Shown one piece after another: positions 1 through 9,246 of a stretch of 64,000 nt of DNA (position 1 is its first letter; the number at the start of each line of letters is the position of its first letter). The DNA is taken from contig NZ_JQFW01000001.1 of assembly GCF_000753865.1 (NCBI RefSeq), forward strand, positions 118,639 through 182,638, read 5' to 3'. The notes under the pieces are model-generated. The model was given only the letters and a program-made list of their open reading frames with translations, was not told the origin of the DNA and ran no database searches. The DNA comes from Alteromonas sp. LOR. Its GTDB lineage: Bacteria > Pseudomonadota > Gammaproteobacteria > Enterobacterales > Alteromonadaceae. The translations under genes and the position numbers were made by a program.

Positions 1-341
1 GCCCGCTTAAACGACATAAAGTACGGTAATACCGCCGACCAAATTACCAGCACAATGGCGTTAAAGGTAATGGGGCTTAGGGAAAAGAGTACCAGTACCA
101 GCGCATATTCAATACCAACGAATACAGTACGAATCTGTTTGTCGTGACCGAAGGGTTCATCTTGGCTTATCAATAAAAACACCAAGGCAAAAACCGCAAA
201 GCACAACAGAATAGCCACAAACTGAGTGGTGCTTACGCTTTCTGAGCCCGCGAGTAACCAGGCATTGGTGCAAGCCACAACCAATATGGTGACTAGCGCT
301 CCACTTTGTTCTGGAGCTATACGTAATTGAGATAATGTCAT
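1..341 (-). CDS. Membrane protein N-terminus, cut by the window edge
   Basis: An open frame runs from an ATG at 341 leftwards off the window with no stop, giving about 113 residues. The translation begins MTLSQLRIAPEQSGALV and shows about four hydrophobic segments separated by short polar loops, one of them containing DEPFGHDKQIR. This looks like the multi-spanning sensor part of a histidine kinase or another membrane regulator, but the diagnostic domains lie outside the window. It is divergent from the DUF2306 gene to its right, with 136 bp between the starts. Assigning it to a kinase is only a guess; that it is a membrane protein is seen directly. Confidence 0.6.
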   Translation of the reverse strand, partial: MTLSQLRIAPEQSGALVTILVVACTNAWLLAGSESVSTTQFVAILLCFAVFALVFLLISQDEPFGHDKQIRTVFVGIEYALVLVLFSLSPITFNAIVLVIWSAVLPYFMSFKR

Positions 342-477
342 AGCGCTTAGTATTGGGTAATTTCACTGGTATTGGAATAGGCCAAAAGTCACTATTGCGA
401 TAGTGACTTTGTGCACTGATGCGCCCTTGCCCATCTCGGTAAACTTATCACCTCAAGTTTACAAAGAAGAGATAACA

Positions 478-1203
478 ATGACTATTTCATACCAAATTGT
501 TTTGTACAGCCACATTCTTGCCGGCGCCATTGCTTTAATATTGTTTTGGGTTCCTGTTACCGCTAAGAAAGGGGCATTAAATCATCGTAAATTTGGCGCT
601 CATTATCGCCACGCTATGCAGTGGACTATTTTTAGCGGTGTGGTGTTAGCTGGCGTGTGGCTATTTGCCCCCGTTGCGGTTAACCCTAACTTGGCAGACA
701 ACCCTGCTGCTGTGGCCAACTTACAGCGCTTCGCCATATTTTTACTGCATTTAGCGGTACAAATGTATGCATCGGTTATGATGGGGCAATGGGCTTTAGA
801 CGCCAAGCAAAGCCGCCTGTCGCTTCGCCGCGTTAGCCGCATTGCACCAGCGGTACTTTTAACTGCAACTAGCCTGTTTATTGGGGTAATTGGCATTATG
901 CACCAACACATTTTAATGCTAGTTTTTGCCCCACTAGGGCTCACGTTAAGCATAAGCCAGCTGCGTTTTATCTTCGCCAAACAGGTAGCGCCAAAAGCTT
1001 GGCTGATAGAACACCTTGGTGGCTATATTGGCTCTGGTATTGCGGCTTACACTGCGTTTGCAGCATTTGGTGGGCGCACCTTATTTAGCGATATTGGCGC
1101 ATGGCAGTATGCGTTTTGGGTTTTGCCAGGGCTAATAGGCGGCATTGCAATAAGTCGTCTTTCCCGTAAGTACAGTGTGAGAGCTTCAACACGCAACGCG
1201 TAA
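478..1203 (+). CDS. DUF2306-like integral membrane protein
   Basis: A 241-residue, strongly hydrophobic protein with about six to seven membrane-spanning segments. The frame is open from 403, but the ATG at 478 is preferred because an AGAAGAGA ribosome-binding stretch lies just upstream and the product then starts directly in the first membrane helix (MTISYQIVLYSHILAGA). The HILAG and HR.FG..Y patterns near the N-terminus fit the DUF2306 family of uncharacterised membrane proteins. No soluble domain or catalytic motif is seen. It is divergent from the partial membrane gene on the left, so the two may share a regulatory region. Function unknown. Confidence 0.7.
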   Translation: MTISYQIVLYSHILAGAIALILFWVPVTAKKGALNHRKFGAHYRHAMQWTIFSGVVLAGVWLFAPVAVNPNLADNPAAVANLQRFAIFLLHLAVQMYASVMMGQWALDAKQSRLSLRRVSRIAPAVLLTATSLFIGVIGIMHQHILMLVFAPLGLTLSISQLRFIFAKQVAPKAWLIEHLGGYIGSGIAAYTAFAAFGGRTLFSDIGAWQYAFWVLPGLIGGIAISRLSRKYSVRASTRNA

Positions 1204-1243
1204 TCTCTCGCGGTTAGGTTTAGGCTTGAGTTTGAGTTTGGGT

Positions 1244-3310
1244 TTAGGTTTTCGACAGCGCTAGCGTAAGCGCGCCTCGCTTATCAAGTACTTCTAGCGC
1301 ATCAACAGTGTTAGGCAGTTGAGCTGAAACGGGCTGGTTTAACTCAGTAATACCAACCCAGCGGTTTCGCCCTGCGGCCTTAGCGGCATACAAACAGCTA
1401 TCGGCCACATTAAATAGGGCTGGCATCTGGTTTTCACTGGGTAACGCCATTTGATGTGAAAAACACAGAAACCCAACGCTACAGGTAATTGCTTCGCGCA
1501 CATTTTCATCTATTAAGAATGGCTCGCCGCGCATTCCTTGAATTATTCTGTCAGCTAAGTCAGCGGCCATTAGGCGGTCGCTACACTCTGCTGCGACAAC
1601 AAACTCTTCACCTCCCCAACGAACCAAATAATCCGATGCTCGCATTACCTGCTGCAAACGCTCGGCGGTTTGTTTTAACACTGAGTCACCCGCAACGTGC
1701 CCATAGGTATCATTAATGCTTTTGAAGTTATCAATATCGATGACAAAAAGACATAAAACGGTTTGTTCACGCCGCTCTCTTTTATCTTTTGAACTAGCGG
1801 ATTTATGGGAGGCCTTGAAGATTTCGTTTTCAATTTGATGCTCTAAGAACCGCCTGTTTTTAAGGCCAGTTAAATTATCTGTTAGGCTCAACTCGGCCAA
1901 TTCTGTATTTGCTATTTGAAGCTCGGCAGTGCGCTTTTTTACTTCGTGCTCTAACTGCCGTGTATATCTTGATTGGGCGACTCGTGAATAAACCAAAAAC
2001 CCTAGAAGTAAAACGGCTACACCGGCAATAACGATAAATAGCTGCTGCTCACGCTCTTTTTCTTCCTGAACGTTTTCTAGTGCTTGCTGTTGCTTTAACA
2101 GCGTAATCTCGTTTTCTCGGCGAACAAACTCGGTTTGAGCTTGAATACTCGCAATAGCATCAACACGTTTTTTATCAAGCAGCGAATCGTCTAACGCTTT
2201 TTGCTGTTTTAATGAAGTGTATGCGGCGGCCAGCTCATTAAGCTGTTCATGCACCTCAACTTTTGAGGCAAGTAATTGTGAAATATTACTGGCTTCTTCA
2301 AGTTTGCGAGCGAGGGTCAGCGCCTCCTCTATCAATGCCCCAGCCACGCTATAAGCTTTGTTGTACATTTGAATATCAACTAGTAGCAGGTAAATATCCA
2401 TGAGTAAACTGTTGTAGTTATTGGCCATAGTTCGCTCTCTGATAGCCGTTGCCCGTTCCAGCGCCATTTCAATATTGCCTTCTTTGAAATCTAGCTCGGC
2501 CAGCCCCGATAACGCCCAGTCTTCATCACGCTTAGCCCCTATCTCCATGAAAAGGGTGTAGGCAACTTGCATATTTTCACGTGCGAGTGAAAAGTTGCCC
2601 ATTTGCATATTCACAAAGCCGATTTTGTAGCGGCTATAGGCAATATTTTTCTTATTGGTAGATGCTTCATCCAGTGCTAATGCTTGCTCAAAGTAATCTA
2701 ACGCCAAAGTAAGATCGCCCATTACACGGCGAATATCCGCTAAATTGTATAGTGCCGATGCAATACCAGAAGAATCGTTGAGCTGATGGTTAGCTTCTAA
2801 GGCAAGCTGGAGATAAGTTGCAGCTTCAGCCAACTGCCCCATTTTTTCCAATACAATGCCTAGGTCGTTGTGAACCGAGGCGATTTTGCGCGTTTCTTCT
2901 AATTGTTGAAAAGTGGCGAGTGCCATATAGAGATATTCTAGCGCGGCAGAATAGTTTGATTGATAGCGAAATATTAAACCCAGCTGCCTGTAAGTACTTG
3001 CCAATGCAGACTGGTTATCCAAATTTTGATACAAGCTCAAAGCCTGGCTCAGCGATTGTTGTGCGCTTGGATAATTGTTTCGCTCCATCGCGTTCCGGCC
3101 TATCTGAAATACTGCATCGGCTTGCAGCAATACATTACCGGAAGACTTAGCTTCGGACAGAAGCTGTTGGGCCATCTCTTCAGCTACATCCAAATTACCT
3201 TCTTCTCTAGCGGAAACAATATCGTCGATAGTGAGTGCATGACTGGCGGTGGAAATGCCTATGGCGAATACAAAAAAGTAGAGCCGAAAATGTGTGATGA
3301 GACTTGCCAT
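1244..3310 (-). CDS. TPR-repeat sensor diguanylate cyclase (GGDEF)
   Basis: About 688 residues. An N-terminal signal peptide (MASLITHFRLYFFVFAIG...SHA) is followed by tandem tetratricopeptide repeats over roughly residues 30-370, a helical linker, one membrane segment near 420-440, a short coiled coil and a C-terminal GGDEF domain. The active-site loop is RWGGEEFV, a functional GGEEF variant, so c-di-GMP synthesis is expected. The repeats should sit in the periplasm and the cyclase in the cytoplasm. The frame also opens with a TTG at 3334, but the ATG at 3310 puts the signal peptide at the very N-terminus. No EAL domain. The TPR part probably senses a periplasmic partner; the signal is unknown. 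Confidence 0.85.
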   Translation of the reverse strand: MASLITHFRLYFFVFAIGISTASHALTIDDIVSAREEGNLDVAEEMAQQLLSEAKSSGNVLLQADAVFQIGRNAMERNNYPSAQQSLSQALSLYQNLDNQSALASTYRQLGLIFRYQSNYSAALEYLYMALATFQQLEETRKIASVHNDLGIVLEKMGQLAEAATYLQLALEANHQLNDSSGIASALYNLADIRRVMGDLTLALDYFEQALALDEASTNKKNIAYSRYKIGFVNMQMGNFSLARENMQVAYTLFMEIGAKRDEDWALSGLAELDFKEGNIEMALERATAIRERTMANNYNSLLMDIYLLLVDIQMYNKAYSVAGALIEEALTLARKLEEASNISQLLASKVEVHEQLNELAAAYTSLKQQKALDDSLLDKKRVDAIASIQAQTEFVRRENEITLLKQQQALENVQEEKEREQQLFIVIAGVAVLLLGFLVYSRVAQSRYTRQLEHEVKKRTAELQIANTELAELSLTDNLTGLKNRRFLEHQIENEIFKASHKSASSKDKRERREQTVLCLFVIDIDNFKSINDTYGHVAGDSVLKQTAERLQQVMRASDYLVRWGGEEFVVAAECSDRLMAADLADRIIQGMRGEPFLIDENVREAITCSVGFLCFSHQMALPSENQMPALFNVADSCLYAAKAAGRNRWVGITELNQPVSAQLPNTVDALEVLDKRGALTLALSKT

Positions 3311-3530
3311 AAATACCGCAGAGTAAGCGCCCAAATTTTAAGCATAGGACAGTAAAACCCAATGATAAACATTTTTAAATTAAAAAAGCCTTATATTGAA
3401 TAACCAACACTTCTCACTTACCTAAAAGGCGATTAGTGGTATGCTAATTTTGGAATTGCAGTGGCAGTATACGCAGAACCAGAAAAAGCGCAGAAATACT
3501 GGCGCCGCATACAAAGAGGGATTTTTAGTA

Positions 3531-4160
3531 TTGAAAACAACCATTAGCCATTACAGTGCTAACGCAGAACACTACTACTCGCTTTATCAATCGATAAGTG
3601 CAGACAGTGTGCACGGCTACCTAGAGCAAGCACTTGCAAACACACCGCCATCTACTGCATTAGACGTTGGTGCAGGCAGTGGTCGCGACGCTAATTGGCT
3701 GGCCGCAAAAGGTTGGCAGGTAACAGCAACAGAGCCTGCCGAAGCATTACTGAAATTAGCCAAGCAACACTCCAAGGAAAAAGTGACTTGGTGTAACGCC
3801 GCCCTACCCGCGCTGGCAAACTTACCTACCGCTCATCAATACAAACATAAACACCAACACTTCGACCTTATTTTGCTTTCTGCCGTGTGGATGCACCTGC
3901 CAATAAATGACAGGCCAAGGGCTATAAAACGCCTTGCCGAATTACTCTCAGCACATGGACGAATGTACATAAGCCTGCGTTTTGGCCCTAGCGACCCAGA
4001 ACGGCCTATGTACCCTGTTAGCTATGAAGAGCTGCAAGCATTGGCAGCAGAAAATGGTTTAACAGCGCGTAATTTGAATCCGGTTCCTAGTAAAGACGGG
4101 TTAAAGCGTAGTGATGTTGAATGGGTGACGGTAGAGTTGGTTAGTGCAGGAAGCAAATGA
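3531..4160 (+). CDS. Class I SAM-dependent methyltransferase
   Basis: A small class I methyltransferase of about 209 residues. Motif I is seen as LDVGAGSGRDANWLA, followed by an acidic strand end (TATEPAE) and the LILLSAVWMHL stretch typical of motif IV. It lacks the DPPY or PCQ motifs of DNA methylases, so a small-molecule or protein substrate is more likely. The frame is open from an ATG at 3441, but a TTG at 3531 has AGAGGG about 10 bases upstream and gives the usual family N-terminus (KTTISHYSANAEHYY); the longer start is possible. Its stop overlaps the next start by 4 bp (ATGA), so it is translationally coupled to the PLD-helicase protein. Substrate unknown. Confidence 0.75.
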   Translation: MKTTISHYSANAEHYYSLYQSISADSVHGYLEQALANTPPSTALDVGAGSGRDANWLAAKGWQVTATEPAEALLKLAKQHSKEKVTWCNAALPALANLPTAHQYKHKHQHFDLILLSAVWMHLPINDRPRAIKRLAELLSAHGRMYISLRFGPSDPERPMYPVSYEELQALAAENGLTARNLNPVPSKDGLKRSDVEWVTVELVSAGSK

Positions 4161-7100
4161 CAGTTAGCAATCATTTAATAACGGGTAGAAGCGAAAACTA
4201 TCTTATACATGAAATTCGTAGTGCTCTTAAAACGGCTACCGATATTGAAATTGCAGTTTCTTTTATCCGTAACTCTGGATTAAACCTGCTGTTTCAGGAT
4301 ATTGAAGATGCAATGCAATCAAAAGAGCGACAGGTAAGCTTATCGCTCTTAACATCAGACTATATGAACATCACCGAACCTCAAGCTCTCAAGCAATTGA
4401 TGCTGCTTAGCGAGCGTGGTGCCGACATTCGAATATTTGAGAGCAAACAAGCCACCAGCTTTCATTTAAAGTCATACATTTTCGTAAAAAATAATGAATA
4501 CGGTATGCAAAAAGCTAGTGCTTTTATTGGCTCAAGCAACATCAGTAAAACAGCTCTTACCGACGGCATAGAGTGGAATTACCGAATAGATTTCCCCAAT
4601 GAAAAAGATCGTGAGGCGACAGATAGAATCCAGCAAATTCGTAGTGAGTATAGTCATCTATTCACGCTTCAACAGGTTAAGCCACTCACCTTTGATTGGA
4701 TAAAAGAATACGAAATTCGCTACAACGCAGCTAGAAAAGTGACGCCTTTATACTCTTCAGTTTCGCTTCCAGATGAAGCAGAACATGAAATCCCCTCTCC
4801 CAAAGAACACCAAACTGCTGCGCTGCAGGCGCTTAATCAAGCACGTGAAGGTGGCACAGTTAAGGGCTTAGTGGTGCTGGCCACCGGTATGGGCAAAACC
4901 TATTTAGCCGCTTTTGATGCGGCGCAATTCGATGCAACAAAAGTTTTATTTGTTGCTCATAGGGAAGAGATCTTACTGCAAGCAGAAACGAGCTTTTTAA
5001 AAATACTGCCAAACAAAAAAGTGGGCAGATATAGCGGAAAACAGAAAGATCGTGAGTACGACATGCTGTTTGCCTCAGTGCAGACAATAGGTCAAGCAAG
5101 CCACCTTAATCAGTTCGAATCTACTACATTCGATTTTATCGTAGTTGATGAATTTCATCATGCCGCAGCTAATGGCTATAAGAGATTATTAGAACACTTC
5201 ACTCCTAAATTTATGTTGGGCTTAACTGCAACGCCAAATAGAACAGATGGAAGTGACATTTTAAAGCTTTGTGATAACAACCTAATTTATCAACAAGATT
5301 TATTTGACGGGGTAAAGGCGGAGGTACTTTGTCCGTTCTCTTATTACGGTATATTTGATAAGGAAGTGGATTATGAACATTTACCTTGGAGAAACGGTAG
5401 GTTCGACCCAGAAAAACTTTCTAATAAGTTAGCGACAAAGTCGCGTGCAAAACACGCGCTGAATGAATGGAAAGAAAAGGCTCAACGTACTTCATTAGCG
5501 TTTTGTGTGTCTCGAAGACATGCAGATTACATGGCAGATTATTTCAACCAGCAAGGCGTTAACGCTGCTAGTGTTCACTCCGATTCGTCACTTACTCGCA
5601 GTGAGGCGCTCGAGAATTTAAGTAACGGCGATATTGATATTTTGTTCTCAGTCGATCTTTTCAATGAAGGTGTAGATTTACCGCAAATAGATACTGTGCT
5701 TCTGCTACGCCCGACAGAATCTAAAATCTTATTTTTACAACAAATGGGCCGTGGCTTACGTCAAAGCGAAGGAAAAGAAAGGTTGGTCATTCTTGATTTT
5801 GTGGGTAACCACCACAGCTTTTTAAATCGCCCTGAAATGTTACTTTCAAGCATTGTTGATAAACCACTGAACAGACAACAAATCGTAAGAGCGGCAAAGA
5901 ATGCAAATCAACTGCTACCTGACGGGTGCTACGTTAATTTTGAACTGGAATTCATCGAATTTCTTGAAAACCTTTCGGAAGATCAGCTTGATAAGCAATA
6001 CGATAGCTTAAAAAACACACTAGGACGAAGACCAACTTTCACTGAGTTTTATAATGCCGGTGCGAACATGGATAAGCTTCGCAAAAACCGGGGTTCATGG
6101 TGGGAATTTGTTGATAGCAAAGGCGACCTTACTGCCGACGAATTAGAAGCACTAGAGCTGCATTTGCAATGGTTTAAAGATTTAGCAGTAACAAGAATCT
6201 CGAAGTGCTACAAACTAGTGCTACTGGCAACACTCATTGAACAACGCGCCTTTCAAACGCAAACCAGTATTGAGGATTTAGCTGAATGGGCTAGAGAATG
6301 GTTTATAAGTAATCCTGAATGGATTGCCGATTTACCAGAGAGTAAACAGGACTTAAAAACACTCAGTAGAACTGCTTGGAAAAGCCATTGGCGCAGCAAC
6401 CCAATTAAGTTTTGGTGTACTGAAGAACCAGAATCCAAGGTAGCTTGGTTTGATATCAACGCGCAGCGTTTCGGATTTAATCAGAGTGTTAAGGCATCTC
6501 ACACTGTTACGTTCTTAGAAATGACCAATGAAGTTAATAGACAACGTTTAGCTGCCTACAAGCTTAGACATTTAACCACTCACAAAAGCGCAAATAACGT
6601 CATTGACTTTCCAAGTGTCGAGCAGCTGCCGTTTTTCCCAGATATAAAGATTGCGTGTGGTCATTTCAAAACAGGAAACGCAGAAGCCTCAGAACTTGTA
6701 AATGCACCAATTGGTTTCGGAAACTTGGATAGTTCAAAGCACTTTGTAGCTCGTGCATCGGGCAACTCTATGAACGGTGGTAGGGACCCAATTTATGACG
6801 GTGACTATTTGTTACTAGAACAAATCACCTCAAATAATGCAGGAAGTATAAGTAACACAACAGTAGCGATAGAGCGGCAAGATACTTCTGGTGATAATCA
6901 GTACTTACTAAGGAAAGTGCGAAAAAATAATGACGGCACATATACACTTAGGGCCGCTAATCCCGATTATGATGATATTAACGCTAGCGAAGACATGGTG
7001 ACATTTGCTCGCTTAAAAGGAAAAGTAGACCCACTGCAACTGTTTGTTGGTCAGGAATTTATGCGAGAGGATATTCCGCCGCTGTTTAATGAAGAGTTCA

Positions 7101-7453
7101 ACCCAGGGAACTGGCAATCAGGACATGTGGTATTGAAGGAAAAAAATGCACAAATTCTTCTGGTTACATTAAACAAACAAGGTAAGGCAGAAGACCATCA
7201 GTATCATGACTATTTTATTGACGATAAACAGTTTCATTGGCAATCTCAAAATAGCACTTCGCCAGCGAATAAGCGCGGTCGAGAGATTGTTCAACATGAA
7301 AAAATAGATAGTTCAGTCTATTTGTTTATTCGAGAGAGTAAGCTCAGAGGGAAAACTGCTTCCCCTTTTATTTTTTATGGCGAAGTGAAGTATAAAGGTC
7401 ATGAGGGTGAAAAGCCGATGAATGTCACTTGGGAGCTGTTAGATAAAAACTAA
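4157..7453 (+). CDS. PLD nuclease-SF2 helicase-S24-DUF3427 fusion protein
   Basis: A 1098-residue multidomain protein. Residues 1-180 form a phospholipase-D-like nuclease module with one HxK pair (H103, K105) and a GSSN turn (125-128). Residues about 215-560 are an SF2 helicase: Walker A ATGMGKT (242-248), DEFH box (331-334), TAT motif (357-359), and motif VI QQMGRGLRQ (528-536). A helical region follows. At 860-960 there is a LexA/UmuD-like S24 peptidase fold with GNSMNGG (Ser871) and a candidate catalytic lysine in YLLRKV (K920). The C-terminus matches DUF3427 (HDYFIDDKQFHWQSQNS). Such proteins occur in defence islands. A role in DNA restriction or damage-triggered control is inference; the domain order is seen. 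Confidence 0.9.
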   Translation: MTVSNHLITGRSENYLIHEIRSALKTATDIEIAVSFIRNSGLNLLFQDIEDAMQSKERQVSLSLLTSDYMNITEPQALKQLMLLSERGADIRIFESKQATSFHLKSYIFVKNNEYGMQKASAFIGSSNISKTALTDGIEWNYRIDFPNEKDREATDRIQQIRSEYSHLFTLQQVKPLTFDWIKEYEIRYNAARKVTPLYSSVSLPDEAEHEIPSPKEHQTAALQALNQAREGGTVKGLVVLATGMGKTYLAAFDAAQFDATKVLFVAHREEILLQAETSFLKILPNKKVGRYSGKQKDREYDMLFASVQTIGQASHLNQFESTTFDFIVVDEFHHAAANGYKRLLEHFTPKFMLGLTATPNRTDGSDILKLCDNNLIYQQDLFDGVKAEVLCPFSYYGIFDKEVDYEHLPWRNGRFDPEKLSNKLATKSRAKHALNEWKEKAQRTSLAFCVSRRHADYMADYFNQQGVNAASVHSDSSLTRSEALENLSNGDIDILFSVDLFNEGVDLPQIDTVLLLRPTESKILFLQQMGRGLRQSEGKERLVILDFVGNHHSFLNRPEMLLSSIVDKPLNRQQIVRAAKNANQLLPDGCYVNFELEFIEFLENLSEDQLDKQYDSLKNTLGRRPTFTEFYNAGANMDKLRKNRGSWWEFVDSKGDLTADELEALELHLQWFKDLAVTRISKCYKLVLLATLIEQRAFQTQTSIEDLAEWAREWFISNPEWIADLPESKQDLKTLSRTAWKSHWRSNPIKFWCTEEPESKVAWFDINAQRFGFNQSVKASHTVTFLEMTNEVNRQRLAAYKLRHLTTHKSANNVIDFPSVEQLPFFPDIKIACGHFKTGNAEASELVNAPIGFGNLDSSKHFVARASGNSMNGGRDPIYDGDYLLLEQITSNNAGSISNTTVAIERQDTSGDNQYLLRKVRKNNDGTYTLRAANPDYDDINASEDMVTFARLKGKVDPLQLFVGQEFMREDIPPLFNEEFNPGNWQSGHVVLKEKNAQILLVTLNKQGKAEDHQYHDYFIDDKQFHWQSQNSTSPANKRGREIVQHEKIDSSVYLFIRESKLRGKTASPFIFYGEVKYKGHEGEKPMNVTWELLDKN

Positions 7454-7509
7454 AACTAAGTCTGAATTTAGCGAAACTGAATAAATACTCAAAACAAGGA
7501 TGTTTACAT

Positions 7510-8331
7510 ATGCCAAGAAAGAACACTTCATTTGCCGATTTACTTTTTGAGGCGCCATGGTGGGCTTCAGTTATGACAGCAGGCATTACCTATTTCGGTA
7601 TGACCCATTTTCTTCCTTCTATTCAAACAGAAAATCAACTCATCAATATGTTACTTCAGGGCATAGCAGTTCCAGGACCTTACTTTGCGTTATTTATACT
7701 GCTTATTGCTCCGTTTTCATTTTTTAACTCACGACGTAAAGCAAAGCAATTAGACACTCAAAAAAGCATCGAAACTATTCGGCAAATGCATTGGCGCAAC
7801 TTTGAAGAATTAGTCGCAGAAGCTTTTCGAAGACAGGGCTTTCGAGTGACGGAGGGAGGTTACGGAGCTGACGGTGGAATAGACTTAGAGTTGATAAAAA
7901 ACGGAGAGCATACATTAGTTCAGTGCAAACAATGGAAGTCTCAAAAAGTGGGAGTGAGCGTAATACGAGAGATGTATGGCGTACTCACCGCCAGTAATGC
8001 CGAAAAAGTCATTGTTATCTGCTCAGGTAAGTTCACTCAGCAAGCTTTTGACTTCGCGAAGGGCAAACCGATTGAATTATTAAGTGGTGTAGAACTCTTA
8101 TCACTTATTCAAAAAGTGCAGGCTGCGCCGACTGTTGCAACGATAGAAGCAATGGAGAAAGTGGAGACGATAGAGACAGCCGAGACACTGAAGACTAAGG
8201 AGGCGTTCAGACAAGCACAGTGTCCAAAATGCGGAAACACGCTCGTCGAGCGTATTGCGAAACGCGGCCCAAATGCAGGAAATAAGTTTTTGGGATGCTC
8301 TAATTTTCCAAAGTGTAGATATACGGAATAA
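7510..8331 (+). CDS. Membrane-anchored Mrr-type restriction endonuclease with Zn finger
   Basis: 273 residues. Two hydrophobic helices (about 15-35 and 45-72) precede an Mrr-like PD-(D/E)xK domain starting at HWRNFEELVAEAF. Predicted catalytic residues are E99/E100, D125 in the GADGGID motif, and Q138 and K140 in VQCKQW. A low-complexity linker rich in E, T and I then leads to a topoisomerase-type zinc ribbon (CPKCGN...GCSNFPKC, four cysteines) at the C-terminus. The architecture is that of type IV-like restriction enzymes acting on modified or foreign DNA. It lies 56 bp after the PLD-helicase gene on the same strand and may share its transcript. Specificity cannot be read from sequence. Confidence 0.85.
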   Translation: MPRKNTSFADLLFEAPWWASVMTAGITYFGMTHFLPSIQTENQLINMLLQGIAVPGPYFALFILLIAPFSFFNSRRKAKQLDTQKSIETIRQMHWRNFEELVAEAFRRQGFRVTEGGYGADGGIDLELIKNGEHTLVQCKQWKSQKVGVSVIREMYGVLTASNAEKVIVICSGKFTQQAFDFAKGKPIELLSGVELLSLIQKVQAAPTVATIEAMEKVETIETAETLKTKEAFRQAQCPKCGNTLVERIAKRGPNAGNKFLGCSNFPKCRYTE

Positions 8332-8348
8332 AGGCAGAGGTAATGAAC

Positions 8349-8849
8349 CTATGACCTTTGCCTCACATAACACATCAGCCTTTTCGTGGCCGTATTGCTT
8401 TTTACATCTAGGCTTACGCTTTGTTTACTGTATGCGTCGGGCTGCTCTTTATACAGGAAGAGACAAACAGCCAAAAAGTTGTAATCGATATCGTTATTTA
8501 TTAGGGAATTCAGCAAAGCTAGCTGTTCCAACAATATTTGCTGACTAGGGGATAATCCATTTGTTCGCTTACTTTTCATTATTTCAAAATCTTCTGCAAG
8601 CATGGCTTCTGTATACCCAGCAGATGAAAGCGCGTGGCCTAAAATCTGCTTAGCCATTAAGTCGATGCTCTCTGTTTTGCGCTCACTGCCTGTTGATTTT
8701 TGAGCCACATTATTTTCGCTGCATGCCATCATAAATAACACCGCAGGGTCGACTGCATTGAGCCGAGTAGCAATGTCTTTGATAGACCGATAAAAGCGTG
8801 GATTGGATATGTTGTCGATAAAGGCGTTAATAATTGCGTGGTATACCAC
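8349..8849 (-). CDS. Hypothetical protein in the defence island
   Basis: A 166-residue protein with a GTG start preceded by GGAG at good spacing, which supports this start although no ATG occurs until residue 40. The translation is soluble, mostly helical-looking and has natural composition (for example SIKDIATRLNAVDPAVLFMMACSENN and LSPSQQILLEQLALLNSLI). No recognised motif, signal peptide or membrane segment. It is convergent with the Mrr-type gene, with 17 bp between the stops. It may be an accessory or cargo gene of the island. Function unknown. Confidence 0.5.
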   Translation of the reverse strand: MVYHAIINAFIDNISNPRFYRSIKDIATRLNAVDPAVLFMMACSENNVAQKSTGSERKTESIDLMAKQILGHALSSAGYTEAMLAEDFEIMKSKRTNGLSPSQQILLEQLALLNSLINNDIDYNFLAVCLFLYKEQPDAYSKQSVSLDVKSNTATKRLMCYVRQRS

Positions 8850-9246
8850 GTTGGCTCTCCAATTATTCTGTTATTCACTGTAACCAGATGATATTGGATG
8901 GTACGGATTTTCAGTGCTAGCGTGTAATTAAAATCAAGCAATATGCAATTGACTGGCGCTATTGTTTTTTCAAACTCAAAATAGTGAACATAAACCAAGT
9001 TACTGCCAACTATGGCGCAGTTCAGAGTGGAGTATGGAGTGCTCGTGTGCAGCAAAGCGTTGTGCAGTTTTAAGGCTGTTAAAAAAGTGGCTCAGATAAT
9101 AGTTCATCGTAGTGAACTATTTCACTCATAATTACACTTTCAGTTTACTTTTTTCTCTTTTTCCGCATTAAAGTTCACTTTACCAAACAAAAGTGATATT
9201 TTTTACATTAAAGTTCGCCACACATAACTTGGCACTGGTGGAATAC
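8850..9246. other. Intergenic region upstream of the first hipBA-like module
   Basis: About 400 bp with no convincing gene. The left half holds a weak minus-strand frame (9055 to 8729) whose product is not protein-like. The right half is AT-rich and carries several copies of an AGTTCA-type word, including the inverted repeat at 9098-9121 and TTAAAGTTC at two places (about 9169 and 9209). These are probably the promoter and operator of the downstream HTH gene. Confidence 0.5.
9098..9121. promoter_or_regulatory. Inverted repeat, likely operator of HTH-hipA module
   Basis: AATAGTTCA at 9098-9106 is mirrored exactly by TGAACTATT at 9113-9121, giving 9-bp perfect arms with a 6-bp spacer. It lies about 125 bp upstream of the HTH gene start at 9247. 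HipB-type antitoxins autorepress through such palindromes, so this is a reasonable operator candidate; binding itself is inference. Confidence 0.45.

Noticed and set aside
3531..8331. A standard restriction-modification system
   Set aside because: The methyltransferase lacks DNA methylase motifs such as DPPY or PCQ, and no specificity subunit is present.
8729..9055. Minus-strand 108-codon frame left of the first hipBA module
   Set aside because: Its translation has no domain or natural composition and it overlaps the better-supported 166-residue gene in another frame.
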